A stretch of DNA of 64,000 nucleotides from Amycolatopsis australiensis (GTDB taxonomy: Bacteria > Actinomycetota > Actinomycetes > Mycobacteriales > Pseudonocardiaceae). The stretch is taken from contig NZ_FPJG01000002.1 in assembly GCF_900119165.1 (NCBI RefSeq), positions 41,872-105,871 on the forward strand, in the 5' to 3' direction. The position numbers and the translations under genes were made by a program. The notes under the pieces were generated by a model, which saw only the letters and a list, made by a program, of their open reading frames with translations, had not been told where the DNA came from and made no database searches. Of the stretch, positions 8,605 through 17,410 are shown in pieces (position 1 is the stretch's first letter; every line of letters starts with the position of its first letter).

Positions 8605-9704
8605 ATGACCAGAACGGAAGAACTGCCCGACCTCATCCCGGGTGGCCACCTCGCCCAGGTTGCGACCGCCACCACGACCCTCGCACAGCTCTACGGGCTC
8701 CGGCGGGACGCGATCGAACGCCAGCACCTTGAGGAGATGCGCGATCTGCAGCGCCAGCAGGAACGCGCGGAAACGCTGCAGCGGCAGGAAGAGCGCGACC
8801 AGCAACGCCAGGCGGAGCGGGCATCCGACAAGCTCGAGCGCCGCCAGGACCAGGCCGAGCGCGACCTGCTCATGCAACAGCGACGGGAGGCCGACAAGGT
8901 CGAACGGCGGCAGGAGCAGGCCGAGCGCGAACAGCGGATTCAAGAGCAGCGCGAAGCCGAAAAGCAGGAGCGGCGCCAGGAGATGCTCGCGCGGGAACAG
9001 GAGCGCGACGCCAAGACGGACGAGCGCAACCGTCAGCGCGAAGCCGAGATGGCCGCCCGGGAACAGGAACGGCGCCGCAACCGGATCGGCCAGCTCGAAG
9101 GACGGGCCGAACGCGCCAAGCTCGATATCGGCGAAGCGATCGGCGAACTCCGCGAGGCCGAGCGGCGGCTGGAGTGGTTGAAGAAGGAAGCCGCGCTCAA
9201 GCACGACGAGTTCGCCGAGGCGCTCGAAAGCAAGGCGCCGAAGTGGCAGCTGCAGCGGGCCGACGACAACGCCCGGCGTGCGGATGAGGAAGTCCGCCGC
9301 GGCGGCGCCCACGTCAAAAAAGCCGAAGGGCGCGTCACCCGCGCCGAGGCGGCGTACCGCCGCGAACTCGATGCCCTCACCGAAGCTCAGCGCGACTACA
9401 ACAACCACACCAAGGCCGGGCAGCAGACCGCCGAGCAGAAGGCGATGGCGGAACAACCAGAGGCCGAGCAGGAACAGGCGGCGACGAACGACCCCGCAGC
9501 CGAGCAGCAACCGACCGGGCAGGAGCCCGAACCGAACCCGGGTGACTCCCTCGTCATCGCGGACCCCGAAGGCGCCGAGGCCTTGGAAGCCGCCCGGCAC
9601 GTGGTGACCCCGGCAGAAGGCCACGAAGCCGCGAAGAGCACTTCCTCAACCACTGCCGCCGCTCCCCCGGCGGCTGCACAGGAGCACAAACCAAGGAAGA
9701 CGCG

Positions 9705-9708
<4 letters not shown>
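8605..9708 (+). CDS. Gln/Glu/Arg-rich coiled-coil protein of the mobilisation operon
   Basis: 367 residues from ATG 8605. Residues 35-265 are a nearly uninterrupted charged coiled coil rich in Glu, Arg and Gln (repeated ERQ/QEQAER patterns). Residues 275-367 are acidic, Pro/Ala-rich and probably disordered, ending in basic KPRKTR. No catalytic motif. Its place behind the relaxase and the 4-base stop/start overlap with the next gene suggest a structural or accessory role in the relaxosome. Function not established. Confidence 0.65.
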
Positions 9709-9973
<265 letters not shown>

Positions 9974-9977
<4 letters not shown>

Positions 9978-10020
9978 TGCAGGCTGGATCAGGGCTTCCG
10001 CCTGATCCAGCCTGCATCAG
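9974..10020. repeat. paired inverted copies of the dispersed palindrome (hairpin)
   Basis: Two copies face each other: GTGATGCAGGCTGGATCAGG at 9974 and its 19-base complement starting at 10001, separated by 7 bases. Together they can form a stem of about 19 bp between convergent genes, and they carry the TGA stop codons of both. The pair may serve as a bidirectional terminator. Confidence 0.85.
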
Positions 10021-10694
10021 GGCTTCTCCCACCATCGTGGCCACCGGGGTTCGATGCGCAGTCCCGCTGCTTCCTGATGCGAACATGGGCTGGCCGGCGC
10101 TCGCGGTGTTGCGATCTTCGCCCAGAACGCGGCTGCGCCGGGGTCCTCCGGTGGGTTCGCGCTCCAGGCGAACCCGGTTCCTCGGGCGGCCGCCGCGTGG
10201 GCCAGGACGCGGCCGACGCCGCGTCGACGGTGTCGGACCTCGACGTGCAGGTCGAGCAGCAGACCGCATCGGTCGATCGGGCACAGCGACAGCTCGACCT
10301 GGCCGTAGATCGTGGTGCCCCATCGCAGCTGGATCAGCCCGACCCCGGCGCGGATGGTCGGCGGGATGACGACGAGCTGCAGCCGTCGCGGCTGGACGCG
10401 GTCTTCGGTGACCTGCGCGTCGACCGAAGGGTCAACCAGCGCCCACCGTCCGCTGCCATCGGGCTGGGTCTCGCAGTGCCTGCACACGAGCTCGCGGACG
10501 CCGTAGTCCTGGTTCGGAGTCTCCTGCAGCTGCCCGGGTTCGAGCTGGTGTCCGGCGGGACATCGGCGAGGCAGGTGCTGCGGGCCGTCCGGCGGGCGGG
10601 CCCACGGCCAGAGCGGGACGTCGAGGTAGCGCCCGGCCCGCGCGGCGCCCGCCCCGGCGCCGTCGCGGCGGCCGGCCGGGTCAGCGGAAGTCAC
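10017..10694 (-). CDS. GNAT-like acetyltransferase domain protein
   Basis: 225 residues. GTG 10694 is chosen because it overlaps the end of dnaE2 by 14 bases; the longer frame upstream is dnaE2 shadow. The C-terminal half resembles GNAT N-acetyltransferases: the strand GLLLDLHVEVRH, then RRRGVGRVLAHAAAARG (acetyl-CoA-binding R-x-x-G-x-G/A loop), then a WSANPPEDPGAAAFWAKIA-like end. The N-terminal part has CRHCETQPDGSGRW, a possible half zinc site. Substrate unknown. Overlap with dnaE2 predicts co-expression from the same SOS-type promoter. Confidence 0.55.
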   Translation of the reverse strand: MTSADPAGRRDGAGAGAARAGRYLDVPLWPWARPPDGPQHLPRRCPAGHQLEPGQLQETPNQDYGVRELVCRHCETQPDGSGRWALVDPSVDAQVTEDRVQPRRLQLVVIPPTIRAGVGLIQLRWGTTIYGQVELSLCPIDRCGLLLDLHVEVRHRRRGVGRVLAHAAAARGTGFAWSANPPEDPGAAAFWAKIATPRAPASPCSHQEAAGLRIEPRWPRWWEKP

Positions 10695-13600
10695 GGGACT
10701 TCGCCGCGAGTGCGCGCAGGTCCAGCGGGGTGATCTGGTCGGCGACCACCGACGCGGTGCCCTGGGTGACCTGGGCCTGGCCCCGGATGACCAACGCCGA
10801 GCTGGTGGCCAGGATCTGTCTGAATTTCGTCCAGGTACTGGGGTGGACAACTACGTTGATCATGCCGGTCTCGTCTTCGAGGTTGAGGAAGGTGATCCCG
10901 GCGGCTGTGGCAGGCCTCTGCTTGTGGGTGACCGCGCCGCCGACGCGGATGCGGCTGCGGTCGGCGACGTCGAGCACGCGGGCGGCCGGGATAACGCCGA
11001 GTTCGTCGAGGTGTTCGCGCACGAACGTGACGGGGTGGCGGTCGGGGGTGATGCCGGTGGCCCAGACGTCGGCGGCGGCGACCTCGAGGGCGGTCATGCC
11101 CGGCAGCGCGGGCGCGTTGACGCCGGTGGCGATGCCGGGCAGGTGCCCGGCCCGGGTGCGGGCCGCCGCACCGGCGGCCCACAGGGCTTGCCGGCGGTCC
11201 GGGCCCAGCGCGGTGAACGCCCCGGCGGTGGCCAAGGCCTCTGCCACGGGCTGCTTGAGCTGCACGCGCTCGGTCAGCTCGCCGATGCTGCCGTACGGGC
11301 CGTTCTTCTCGCGCTCGGCGACGATCGTCTCGGCGACGTCGGTGCCGACCTGGCGGATCCCGGCCAGCCCGAGCCGCAGCGCCACCCCGCCCGTCGACGC
11401 CGGGTCGGGTTCCAGCGTCGCGTGCGCGAGGCTGGCGTTGATGTCCGGCTCGCGGGTGAGGACGCCGTGGCGGCGGGCGTCGGCGACGAGGGATTGCGGG
11501 CTGTAGAAGCCCATCGGCTGCGCGCGCAGCAGCCCGGCGCAGAACGCGGCGGGGTAGTAGCGCTTGAACCAGGCGCTCGCGTAGACCAGCAGCGCGAAGG
11601 ACATCGAGTGGGCTTCGGGGAAGCCGTAGCCGGAGAAGGCGTGGATCTGCTCGAAGATTCGCGTCGCGAGCTCGCGGTCGATGCCGTTGGCGGCGCAGCC
11701 GGCGAAGAACCGGCCCATCAGCGCCTTCATCTTCGCGTCCGAGCGTTTCGCGCCCATCGCGCGGCGCAGCTGGTCGGCCTCGGCCGCGGTGAAGCTGGCG
11801 ACGTCGCGGGCCATCTGCATCACTTGCTCCTGGAACAAGGGGACGCCGAGCGTGCGGTCCAAGCTGTCGGCGAGCAAGGGGTGGGCGTGGCGCCAGGTTT
11901 CCTCGCCGCGCCGGCGCCGGATGTAGGGGTGCACTGATCCACCCTGAATCGGCCCGGGGCGGATCAGCGCGACCTCGACGACCAGGTCGTAGAACTTCCG
12001 GGGCCGCAGCCGGGGCAGCGTGCCGAGCTGGGCGCGGCTCTCCACCTGGAACACCCCGATCGCGTCGGCTTCGCACAGCATGTCGTAGACCTTCGGGTCG
12101 GCCAGGTCCAGCTCGCCGAGGTCGACCTCGCGGCCGTGATGCTCGGCGACAAGATCGATCGAATACCGCAGCGCCGAGAGCATCCCGAGCCCGAGCAGGT
12201 CGAACTTGACCAGCCCGATCTCGGCGCAGTCGTCCTTGTCCCACTGCAGCACCGTCCGGCCTTCGGCGCGGGCCCACTCGACCGGGACGATCTCCGAGAC
12301 CGGGGTGTGGGCGATGACCATCCCGCCGGAGTGCACGCCGAGGTGGCGCGGGGAGTCCTCCAGCCGCGCGGCCAGCTCCCGGACGTCGTCGGGCATCCCG
12401 TGCCCGCGCTCGCCCGGGGTGTCGGCGTCAGCGACCGTGCGCCACCGGTCGACGGCCTTGGCGAAAGCGTCCTGCTGGCCGGGGCTGTGCCCGAGCGCCT
12501 TGGCCGCGTCCCGGACCGCCGAGCGCGCGCGATAGGTGATGACATTGGCGACCTGGGCGGCGTGCAGCCGGCCATGCCGCTCGTAGACGTACTGAATCGC
12601 CTCCTCCCGCCGGTCGGACTCGATATCGACGTCGATATCCGGCGGCCCATCCCGCTCCGGGGCCAGGAACCTTTCGAAGAGCAGGCCCCAGCGGACCGGG
12701 TCGCAGTGGGAGATGAACAGCGCGAAGCAGACCGCCGAGTTCGCCGCCGAGCCGCGGCCCTGGGCGAGGATGCCGCGTTCGCGGCAGAAGCGGACGATGT
12801 CCCACACCACCAGGAAGTAGCCCGGGAACCCGAGTTCGCGGATCACCCGCAGTTCGTGTTCGAGCTGGGCGTAGGCCTCCGGCGCCTCGTCCGGGGTCCC
12901 GTAGCGGGCGGCCGCGCCCTCCATCACCAGGTGCCGCAGGTAGGCGTCCTCGTCGCCATGGCCGGGCGGAACCGGGAACGGCGGCAAGCGCGGCGCGACG
13001 AGCGCGAGGTCGAAAGAGCACTCGACGCCGAGCACCGCGGCGCGGGCGACCGCGCCCGGGTACCGGCGCTCGAACGCGCGCAGCTGCTCGGCCCCGGAGC
13101 GCAGGTACGCCGTCCCGGCCGCCGGCAGCCAGCCTTCGAGGTCCTCGACCGAGCGGCGCGCGCGGATCGCGGCGACGGCGTCGGCGTGCCACGCGTCGTC
13201 CGGGCCCGCGAAGTGCACGTTGTTCGACACCACCGTCGGCAGCCCCAGGTGCTTTGCCATGGCGGAGAGGTGGTCGTTATGGCTGCTGTCGAGCGGCTGG
13301 CGGTGGTCGATCAGCTCTACCGCGACGTGGTCGCGGCCGAACCGGTCGACCAGCAGCGCGAGTTCCTCGGCGGCCGCGGCCGGGCCCCGAGCGACGAGGG
13401 CCTGGCGGACGGCGCCCTTGCGGCAGCCGGTCAGCACCTGCACGTGCCCGGCCAGCTCGTCGACGACCTCGTCCAGGTCGTAGACCGGGCGGCCCTTCTC
13501 CTCCCCGGCGAGCTGGGCGTGGGAGATCACCCGGCACAACCGCCGGTAGCCCTCCGGCGTCCGGGCCAGCGCCAGCAGGTGCGTACCCTCCGGGTCCGGG

Positions 13601-14016
13601 ACGCCGGCCTGCGGCGCCGACAGCCCGAGGCTCAGCTCCGCGCCGTACCCCGCGCGCACGCCGAGCTCGCGCGCGGCCACGGCGAACCGGACCGCGCCGT
13701 ACATGCCGTCATGGTCGGTCAGCACGATCGCGTCGAGCTCCAGCCGGGCGGCCTCCTCGACCAGAGCTTCGGGCGAGGAGACGCCGTCGAGGAACGAGAA
13801 GTACGAGTGCGCGTGCAGCTCGGCGTACGGGCGCCGCAGCGCTCCCGCGCCGTCGTCGCGGCTGCGCCGCACCGGCACGTCCGCCGGGCGGTAGCCGTCG
13901 CGCTTGCGGCTCCACGCCGGGGAGTCCCCGCCGTCGCCCTGCACCGGGGGCTTGCCGGCGGCGATCCGCGCCAGCTCGGACCAGGGGGTCCCCGCACCGC
14001 CGTTGAACCTGGACAC
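10681..14016 (-). CDS. dnaE2: error-prone DNA polymerase III alpha subunit DnaE2
   Basis: 1111 residues from GTG 14016, preceded by GGGAG; an in-frame GTG at 14031 would add five residues. The PHP domain opens with LHAHSYFSFLDG and TDHDGMYG. The polymerase core includes QGRGSAANS, and catalytic aspartates in PDIDVDI at about 459-465. C-terminal helix-hairpin-helix and OB-fold segments follow (NLEDETGMINVVV near the end). DnaE2 performs damage-tolerant synthesis in actinobacteria, usually with ImuA'/ImuB; neither is seen here. An SOS-box-like site lies 66 bp upstream. The length is normal for the family. It may be a mobile second copy. Confidence 0.93.
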   Translation of the reverse strand: MSRFNGGAGTPWSELARIAAGKPPVQGDGGDSPAWSRKRDGYRPADVPVRRSRDDGAGALRRPYAELHAHSYFSFLDGVSSPEALVEEAARLELDAIVLTDHDGMYGAVRFAVAARELGVRAGYGAELSLGLSAPQAGVPDPEGTHLLALARTPEGYRRLCRVISHAQLAGEEKGRPVYDLDEVVDELAGHVQVLTGCRKGAVRQALVARGPAAAAEELALLVDRFGRDHVAVELIDHRQPLDSSHNDHLSAMAKHLGLPTVVSNNVHFAGPDDAWHADAVAAIRARRSVEDLEGWLPAAGTAYLRSGAEQLRAFERRYPGAVARAAVLGVECSFDLALVAPRLPPFPVPPGHGDEDAYLRHLVMEGAAARYGTPDEAPEAYAQLEHELRVIRELGFPGYFLVVWDIVRFCRERGILAQGRGSAANSAVCFALFISHCDPVRWGLLFERFLAPERDGPPDIDVDIESDRREEAIQYVYERHGRLHAAQVANVITYRARSAVRDAAKALGHSPGQQDAFAKAVDRWRTVADADTPGERGHGMPDDVRELAARLEDSPRHLGVHSGGMVIAHTPVSEIVPVEWARAEGRTVLQWDKDDCAEIGLVKFDLLGLGMLSALRYSIDLVAEHHGREVDLGELDLADPKVYDMLCEADAIGVFQVESRAQLGTLPRLRPRKFYDLVVEVALIRPGPIQGGSVHPYIRRRRGEETWRHAHPLLADSLDRTLGVPLFQEQVMQMARDVASFTAAEADQLRRAMGAKRSDAKMKALMGRFFAGCAANGIDRELATRIFEQIHAFSGYGFPEAHSMSFALLVYASAWFKRYYPAAFCAGLLRAQPMGFYSPQSLVADARRHGVLTREPDINASLAHATLEPDPASTGGVALRLGLAGIRQVGTDVAETIVAEREKNGPYGSIGELTERVQLKQPVAEALATAGAFTALGPDRRQALWAAGAAARTRAGHLPGIATGVNAPALPGMTALEVAAADVWATGITPDRHPVTFVREHLDELGVIPAARVLDVADRSRIRVGGAVTHKQRPATAAGITFLNLEDETGMINVVVHPSTWTKFRQILATSSALVIRGQAQVTQGTASVVADQITPLDLRALAAKSRDFR

Positions 14017-14081
14017 CACGAACTCCCACACGCGCTACGTGCACCGCGGGGAAGGCGGTAGCCACATCATCACAGCCTGCT

Positions 14082-14095
14082 CGAACACGTGTTCC
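14082..14095. promoter_or_regulatory. LexA (SOS) box-like site
   Basis: CGAACACGTGTTCC matches the actinobacterial SOS palindrome CGAAC-NNNN-GTTCG except for the last base. It lies between dnaE2 (minus) and the small gene at 14201 (plus) and could control either or both. Confidence 0.65.
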
Positions 14096-14200
14096 AGAGG
14101 CGCCGTCATCATGCGGCGGACCAGCAGCTACAGTCAAATCGAGCCGCGCAGGTACGGCCAAACGGGTCACTACCGCAACACCGCCAGGGAGGCCGCCGCG

Positions 14201-14497
14201 ATGTCGAACAACACCGAAGCCGCCGACGATCCGGCCGCGGCGGCCGCGCAGCGGATCCTGGACGCCGCCGAGGCCGACGGCATCCCGCGCAGCGAGGTCC
14301 TCACCGTCGTCAAAGCGGTGTACACCGTCCGGACCGGCGGCGTGACGAGCGTGGCGCTGATCGACGGCCCAGCGTTCCGACGCCGGCGCCTGGCCCACGT
14401 CGTCGGCACCGAGCTGTACGACCCGACCCTCAAGCCGGAGGACGTCTACCGCGCGGTGGTCGGCGAGCTGCCGCCGCGGCGAGCATCGGCGAGCTGA
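14201..14497 (+). CDS. small hypothetical protein divergent from dnaE2
   Basis: 98 residues from ATG 14201, with AGGGAGG about 12 bases upstream. It contains acidic/alanine helices, then a compact region with VKAVYTVRTGGVTSVALIDGP. I recognise no family. It shares the upstream region, and thus possibly SOS control, with dnaE2. Confidence 0.5.
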   Translation: MSNNTEAADDPAAAAAQRILDAAEADGIPRSEVLTVVKAVYTVRTGGVTSVALIDGPAFRRRRLAHVVGTELYDPTLKPEDVYRAVVGELPPRRASAS

Positions 14498-14557
14498 CGG
14501 CCCCGGACGAAGGGAGCGTCGCCGGGCAGGCCACCGAGGCTGACGTGCCAGAGCATC

Positions 14558-14575
14558 GATTCCGCCTGCATCAGT
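14558..14575. repeat. dispersed palindrome copy, downstream of the small gene at 14201
   Basis: GATTCCGCCTGCATCAGT, a half-degenerate copy 61 bp after the stop codon. Confidence 0.5.
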
Positions 14576-14765
14576 ATCGGGCGGCGCTGCACCCACGCTG
14601 AGCAGTTAGTCCATAAAGCAGATTATGTACTGAATGCGGAACCCTGGTCCGACGCGCGGAGATCATGCAGGGAATATGCGAGTAGGCCATTTGGCCTATC
14701 GCTCGTTAGGGCGACTGCGCCGAATGCGAGGGCTTGAGCGCGTATCATCGCGTACTGACGCAGGT

Positions 14766-14793
14766 CCGCCCCCCGGTGGCGACCGGGGGGCGG
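14766..14793 (-). terminator. terminator of the 34-residue minus-strand gene
   Basis: Perfect 12-bp arms (CCGCCCCCCGGT and its complement) around GGCG, 20 bp beyond the stop codon of the small minus-strand gene. Confidence 0.7.
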
Positions 14794-14813
14794 GGTCCTC
14801 TTGCGTTTCGCTG

Positions 14814-14918
14814 TTAGCGCTGGAGCAGATGGTCTATCAGCTCAACCAGCGCCTTCAGCACCTTGAGGGCGGGGCCGACCCACCGGGTCGGCCCGCTCTC
14901 GCCACTTTGGACGCCCAC
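14814..14918 (-). CDS. 34-residue small protein with amphipathic C-terminus
   Basis: GTG 14918 is preceded by AAGGAGG at ideal spacing, and the gene ends at TAA 14814 just before a strong hairpin, a complete small transcription unit. The sequence begins MGVQSGESGPTRWVG and ends PALKVLKALVELIDHLLQR, an amphipathic helix. A similar unit with a similar C-terminal pattern lies at 22348-22515. Function unknown; peptide effector, leader or toxin-like roles are all open. Confidence 0.5.
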   Translation of the reverse strand: MGVQSGESGPTRWVGPALKVLKALVELIDHLLQR

Positions 14919-14935
14919 GGGGGCCTCCTTCAGTA

Positions 14936-15180
14936 GTGACCCCGCAAGGGGGTCCTTGGGCCCTGATGCCCAAGCCCTCGGGACTCAAGATGGTCACTGA
15001 AATCCACCCCTTCGAGTCCGAACCACGTAGACCAGGTTACGAGGTTGGGGCCCCAAAAAGCTCTCCGACTTCGGCGGACTCGCCCGAACGGGTTGAACCC
15101 CCTGCTCGCGGACCCCTTCGACCTGGTGATCTGTGACGACTGAGCCGCCCTCCGGAACCTGCGTGCGAGCCCGCTAGGCC
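14936..15180 (-). other. hairpin-rich possible 5' leader of the 34-residue gene
   Basis: Reading on the minus strand toward the small gene, this stretch holds two short hairpins (GGACCCCCTTGCGGGGTC near 14939-14956 and CTTGGG/CCCAAG at 14957-14976) and an open frame ending FSDHLESRGLGHQG. It may be a structured leader RNA or a small conserved protein; neither can be confirmed. The rest to 15390 shows nothing I can interpret. Confidence 0.2.
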
Positions 15181-15390
15181 GAGAGTGCGACACCATCGGC
15201 GGCTTCTGCCATACTCGCGGCGGCCGCTGCGCTGGCCAGAGTCCGAGCATCACGCGATCGCCCACGTCGGTCGAGATGCGCCCGAGGACCGAAGGGGCTC
15301 CGACTCGCGCCAGCTTGATGCTGCGCTGGCTGTCGACTCCCGACCCCGGCGGGCTGCGTGGGCGCCCGTCGTAGAGACGAGAGATCGACC

Positions 15391-16428
15391 GTGACCGCGA
15401 ATAAGAGACGCAAGCGCGACGCCCGCGCGCACGCCGCCAAAGCTGGAATTTCCCACACCCGCGCGAGCTTCGCCGTCCGCCGGCGGCCGGTCGTACAGGT
15501 CGCCAGCGGCATGACCATCGACGAAGACTTCGGGCTCCTGGGCAAGGTCGAGCAGACCGACGAGGGCTGGCTGATCACCCCGATCCGCAACGCCTCGGCG
15601 TGGACCCCCTTGAAGCCGCTGGTGCCCGTCGAGCACCCGGAACCGGAGACCTGGGACCCGGTCGTCACCGAGCTGCCGCCGCTGGCGATCTTCGGAGTGC
15701 ACAACCCGCCGTTCCAGCTCGCCGCGCGGTGCTGGACCTGGGCCGCCAACGGCTGGGCGATGAACGACCCGGGCGAGATCGCCGACGCGCCCGCGGTGCC
15801 GGCGCCCGCCGCCGAGCTGCCCTACGAAGTCCGCGAGTTCACCGTCCTCGACCTGGACGGCGTGCTCTCCGGGGGCTGGCACGGCGCAGTGCCGCACTGG
15901 CGCACGGTCGGCTGGTGCGCCGACGTCGACCGCGCCCGGGAAGTCGCGGCCGCCGGCATCCGCTGGAAAGACGGCGCGGTCATGCGCGCGCAGGTCTGGG
16001 GCCCCGACCCGACCGACCCGGCCAGGCGCAGCGTGCTGGCCACCGTCGATCCCCCGGCCGGAGAACGGCCAGACCGCCCGCACCGCGCGTTCCGCACCCT
16101 GCCCGACCTGCCGCGCCCGAAGTGCGCGCCACCAACCCCGGAACCCGCCTGGACGGTCGACGAGACCGACGCGCCGCAGTACGCGGTGCGGTCCTGGCGC
16201 CCGGGCGCCGGCTGGCAACTGATGCTCTGGACCTCCAGCCGCCAAGCCGCGGCGATCACGGCGGCCAACCTGTGCATCGGCATCGACGACCACCCGTACC
16301 CGTACGGCGACATCTGGGGCCCCGGCTGGAGGCCAGGCGAGCCGCCTCGCGTGCTGATGGACCTCGAACCGGAACGCGTCTATGGCAAGGAACCGGACGA
16401 CTACAGGCCGGACGGACCGGCCTTTTAG
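15391..16428 (+). CDS. hypothetical protein with basic N-terminus
   Basis: 345 residues from GTG 15391; the frame is open upstream but without a better start. The first 25 residues are highly basic (TANKRRKRDARAHAAKAG). The remainder is globular, Trp- and Pro-rich (WTWAANGWAMNDPGEI, DIWGPGWRPGEPP), with no recognised motif. Good GC3 periodicity supports coding. It resembles the large unknown proteins often carried by actinobacterial mobile regions. Confidence 0.55.
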   Translation: MTANKRRKRDARAHAAKAGISHTRASFAVRRRPVVQVASGMTIDEDFGLLGKVEQTDEGWLITPIRNASAWTPLKPLVPVEHPEPETWDPVVTELPPLAIFGVHNPPFQLAARCWTWAANGWAMNDPGEIADAPAVPAPAAELPYEVREFTVLDLDGVLSGGWHGAVPHWRTVGWCADVDRAREVAAAGIRWKDGAVMRAQVWGPDPTDPARRSVLATVDPPAGERPDRPHRAFRTLPDLPRPKCAPPTPEPAWTVDETDAPQYAVRSWRPGAGWQLMLWTSSRQAAAITAANLCIGIDDHPYPYGDIWGPGWRPGEPPRVLMDLEPERVYGKEPDDYRPDGPAF

Positions 16429-16490
16429 ACCCACTGGCGTGCGACAGAAGTGCGACAGCAACTGGCCAGTTCCGTGCGACGCTCGAAGGC

Positions 16491-16658
16491 ATGACCACAC
16501 CCGAGCACCCGGAGATCACCGCGATGCGCCCGGCCTACCTCGCGCTGGCCGGCCTCGACGAGACGCGGCGCCGCCGGGCGGTGCGCTGGTTGCTGTCGCG
16601 CCTCGCCGACGATGAGACCGCGGAGCGGGCGGCCGCGGAGCTCAGCCGAGCCAGGTGA
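16491..16658 (+). CDS. small hypothetical protein (55 aa)
   Basis: ATG 16491 with CGAAGG upstream. Two amphipathic helices rich in Arg/Ala/Leu (ETRRRRAVRWLLSRLADDET). Upstream, TGCGACAGAAGTGCGACAG and GTGCGACG form short direct repeats, echoed at 16797, that could be an operator. Its end overlaps a toxin-like remnant on the other strand. Confidence 0.45.
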   Translation: MTTPEHPEITAMRPAYLALAGLDETRRRRAVRWLLSRLADDETAERAAAELSRAR

Positions 16659-16790
16659 CGTCGAGGACGTCGACGCGGTCCTGGTCCTCCAGCACCAGGT
16701 AGGTGACCAGGCCGCGGCCGCGGCCCGGTCAGCGGCGCCAGCTCGAGGAGGTTGTACGGCAAGGACCCGGACGCCCGGGTGATCCTGTGA
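16643..16790 (-). pseudogene. possible remnant of a RelE/ParE-type toxin
   Basis: On the minus strand one frame reads SLPYNLLELAPLTG and a second reads GRGLVTYLVLEDQDRVDVL then DVTWLG and TGA. Together these look like the C-terminal strands of a RelE/ParE-fold toxin split by a frameshift near 16725. The fragment is short and the assignment tentative. Confidence 0.25.
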
Positions 16791-16839
16791 CCCGCCGTGC
16801 GACATAACTGCGACAGAAGCCGGGCAACGTCCGGCTGGC

Positions 16840-17349
16840 CTAGAAGCCCACGGCCTTGCAAGTCTTGGGATTGATGCACATCGAGAACTCGTCGCCGGTC
16901 GTCGGATCCTTGACTACCTGCAGACGCCCGCGGAAGTTCACCCAGTCGTCGGCGGGATACACCACCCCGCACAGGACGCACTCCGCAACATCGAGTGAGT
17001 GCGAGTCCGTCAACGCCCGCAATGCCCGGCATTCGGTGACGCGGGGCGACGTGCCATAGCCGCAGCGACACCAGGCACGCGAACGGTTTCCGCTGGGACT
17101 GAACCCGCTCATCCAGTGCACGATCACCGGCCGGATCGCCGCGCCGACCAAGAACGTCGGGAACTCGGGCTGGTTCAAGCCGTAGCGACGCGTCAGCCGA
17201 TCAGCCACCGCGCGAGAGGCGGCGGCCTCCTCAGGCGGCGTGCCTGGGTGCGTGGCTCGCGTCATGAGAGCGCTCACGCGCCGACGGAGTTTCTCGCGGG
17301 TCACGCTCACTCCGAGCTTCCTCTCCCCCGCGGTGCGGGCGGTACTCAT
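16840..17349 (-). CDS. DUF2786-like domain protein with Cys pairs
   Basis: 169 residues. The N-terminus (REKLRRRVSALMTRATHPGT, PPEEAAASRAVADRLTRRYGL) matches the pattern of DUF2786 (helical, MARATxxGTPxEEAxAA...RYG). The C-terminal half has CRCGYG, ECVLCGVVYP and CINPKTC, suggesting a zinc-binding module. DUF2786 proteins are frequent on actinobacterial mobile elements and phages; their biochemical role is unknown. Confidence 0.6.
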   Translation of the reverse strand: MSTARTAGERKLGVSVTREKLRRRVSALMTRATHPGTPPEEAAASRAVADRLTRRYGLNQPEFPTFLVGAAIRPVIVHWMSGFSPSGNRSRAWCRCGYGTSPRVTECRALRALTDSHSLDVAECVLCGVVYPADDWVNFRGRLQVVKDPTTGDEFSMCINPKTCKAVGF

Positions 17350-17364
17350 CGCACGGCCGGTCTA

Positions 17365-17384
17365 GCGATGCAGGCTGCATCAGC
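17365..17384. repeat. dispersed palindrome copy, intergenic
   Basis: GCGATGCAGGCTGCATCAGC, an even-centred perfect inner palindrome (GATGCAGGCTGCATC except the centre), between two minus-strand genes. Confidence 0.7.
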
Positions 17385-17410
17385 TGGCTTGCCGCCTCAT
17401 TCAGGGCTCG

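Noticed and set aside
12136..14061. 641-codon open frame antisense to dnaE2
   Set aside because: High GC3 of dnaE2 leaves the antisense frame open; the opposite strand shows all DnaE2 motifs and the antisense protein has none.
14930..15265. 111-codon minus-strand frame
   Set aside because: No clear start or family; it overlaps hairpins, so I described the region only as a possible leader.
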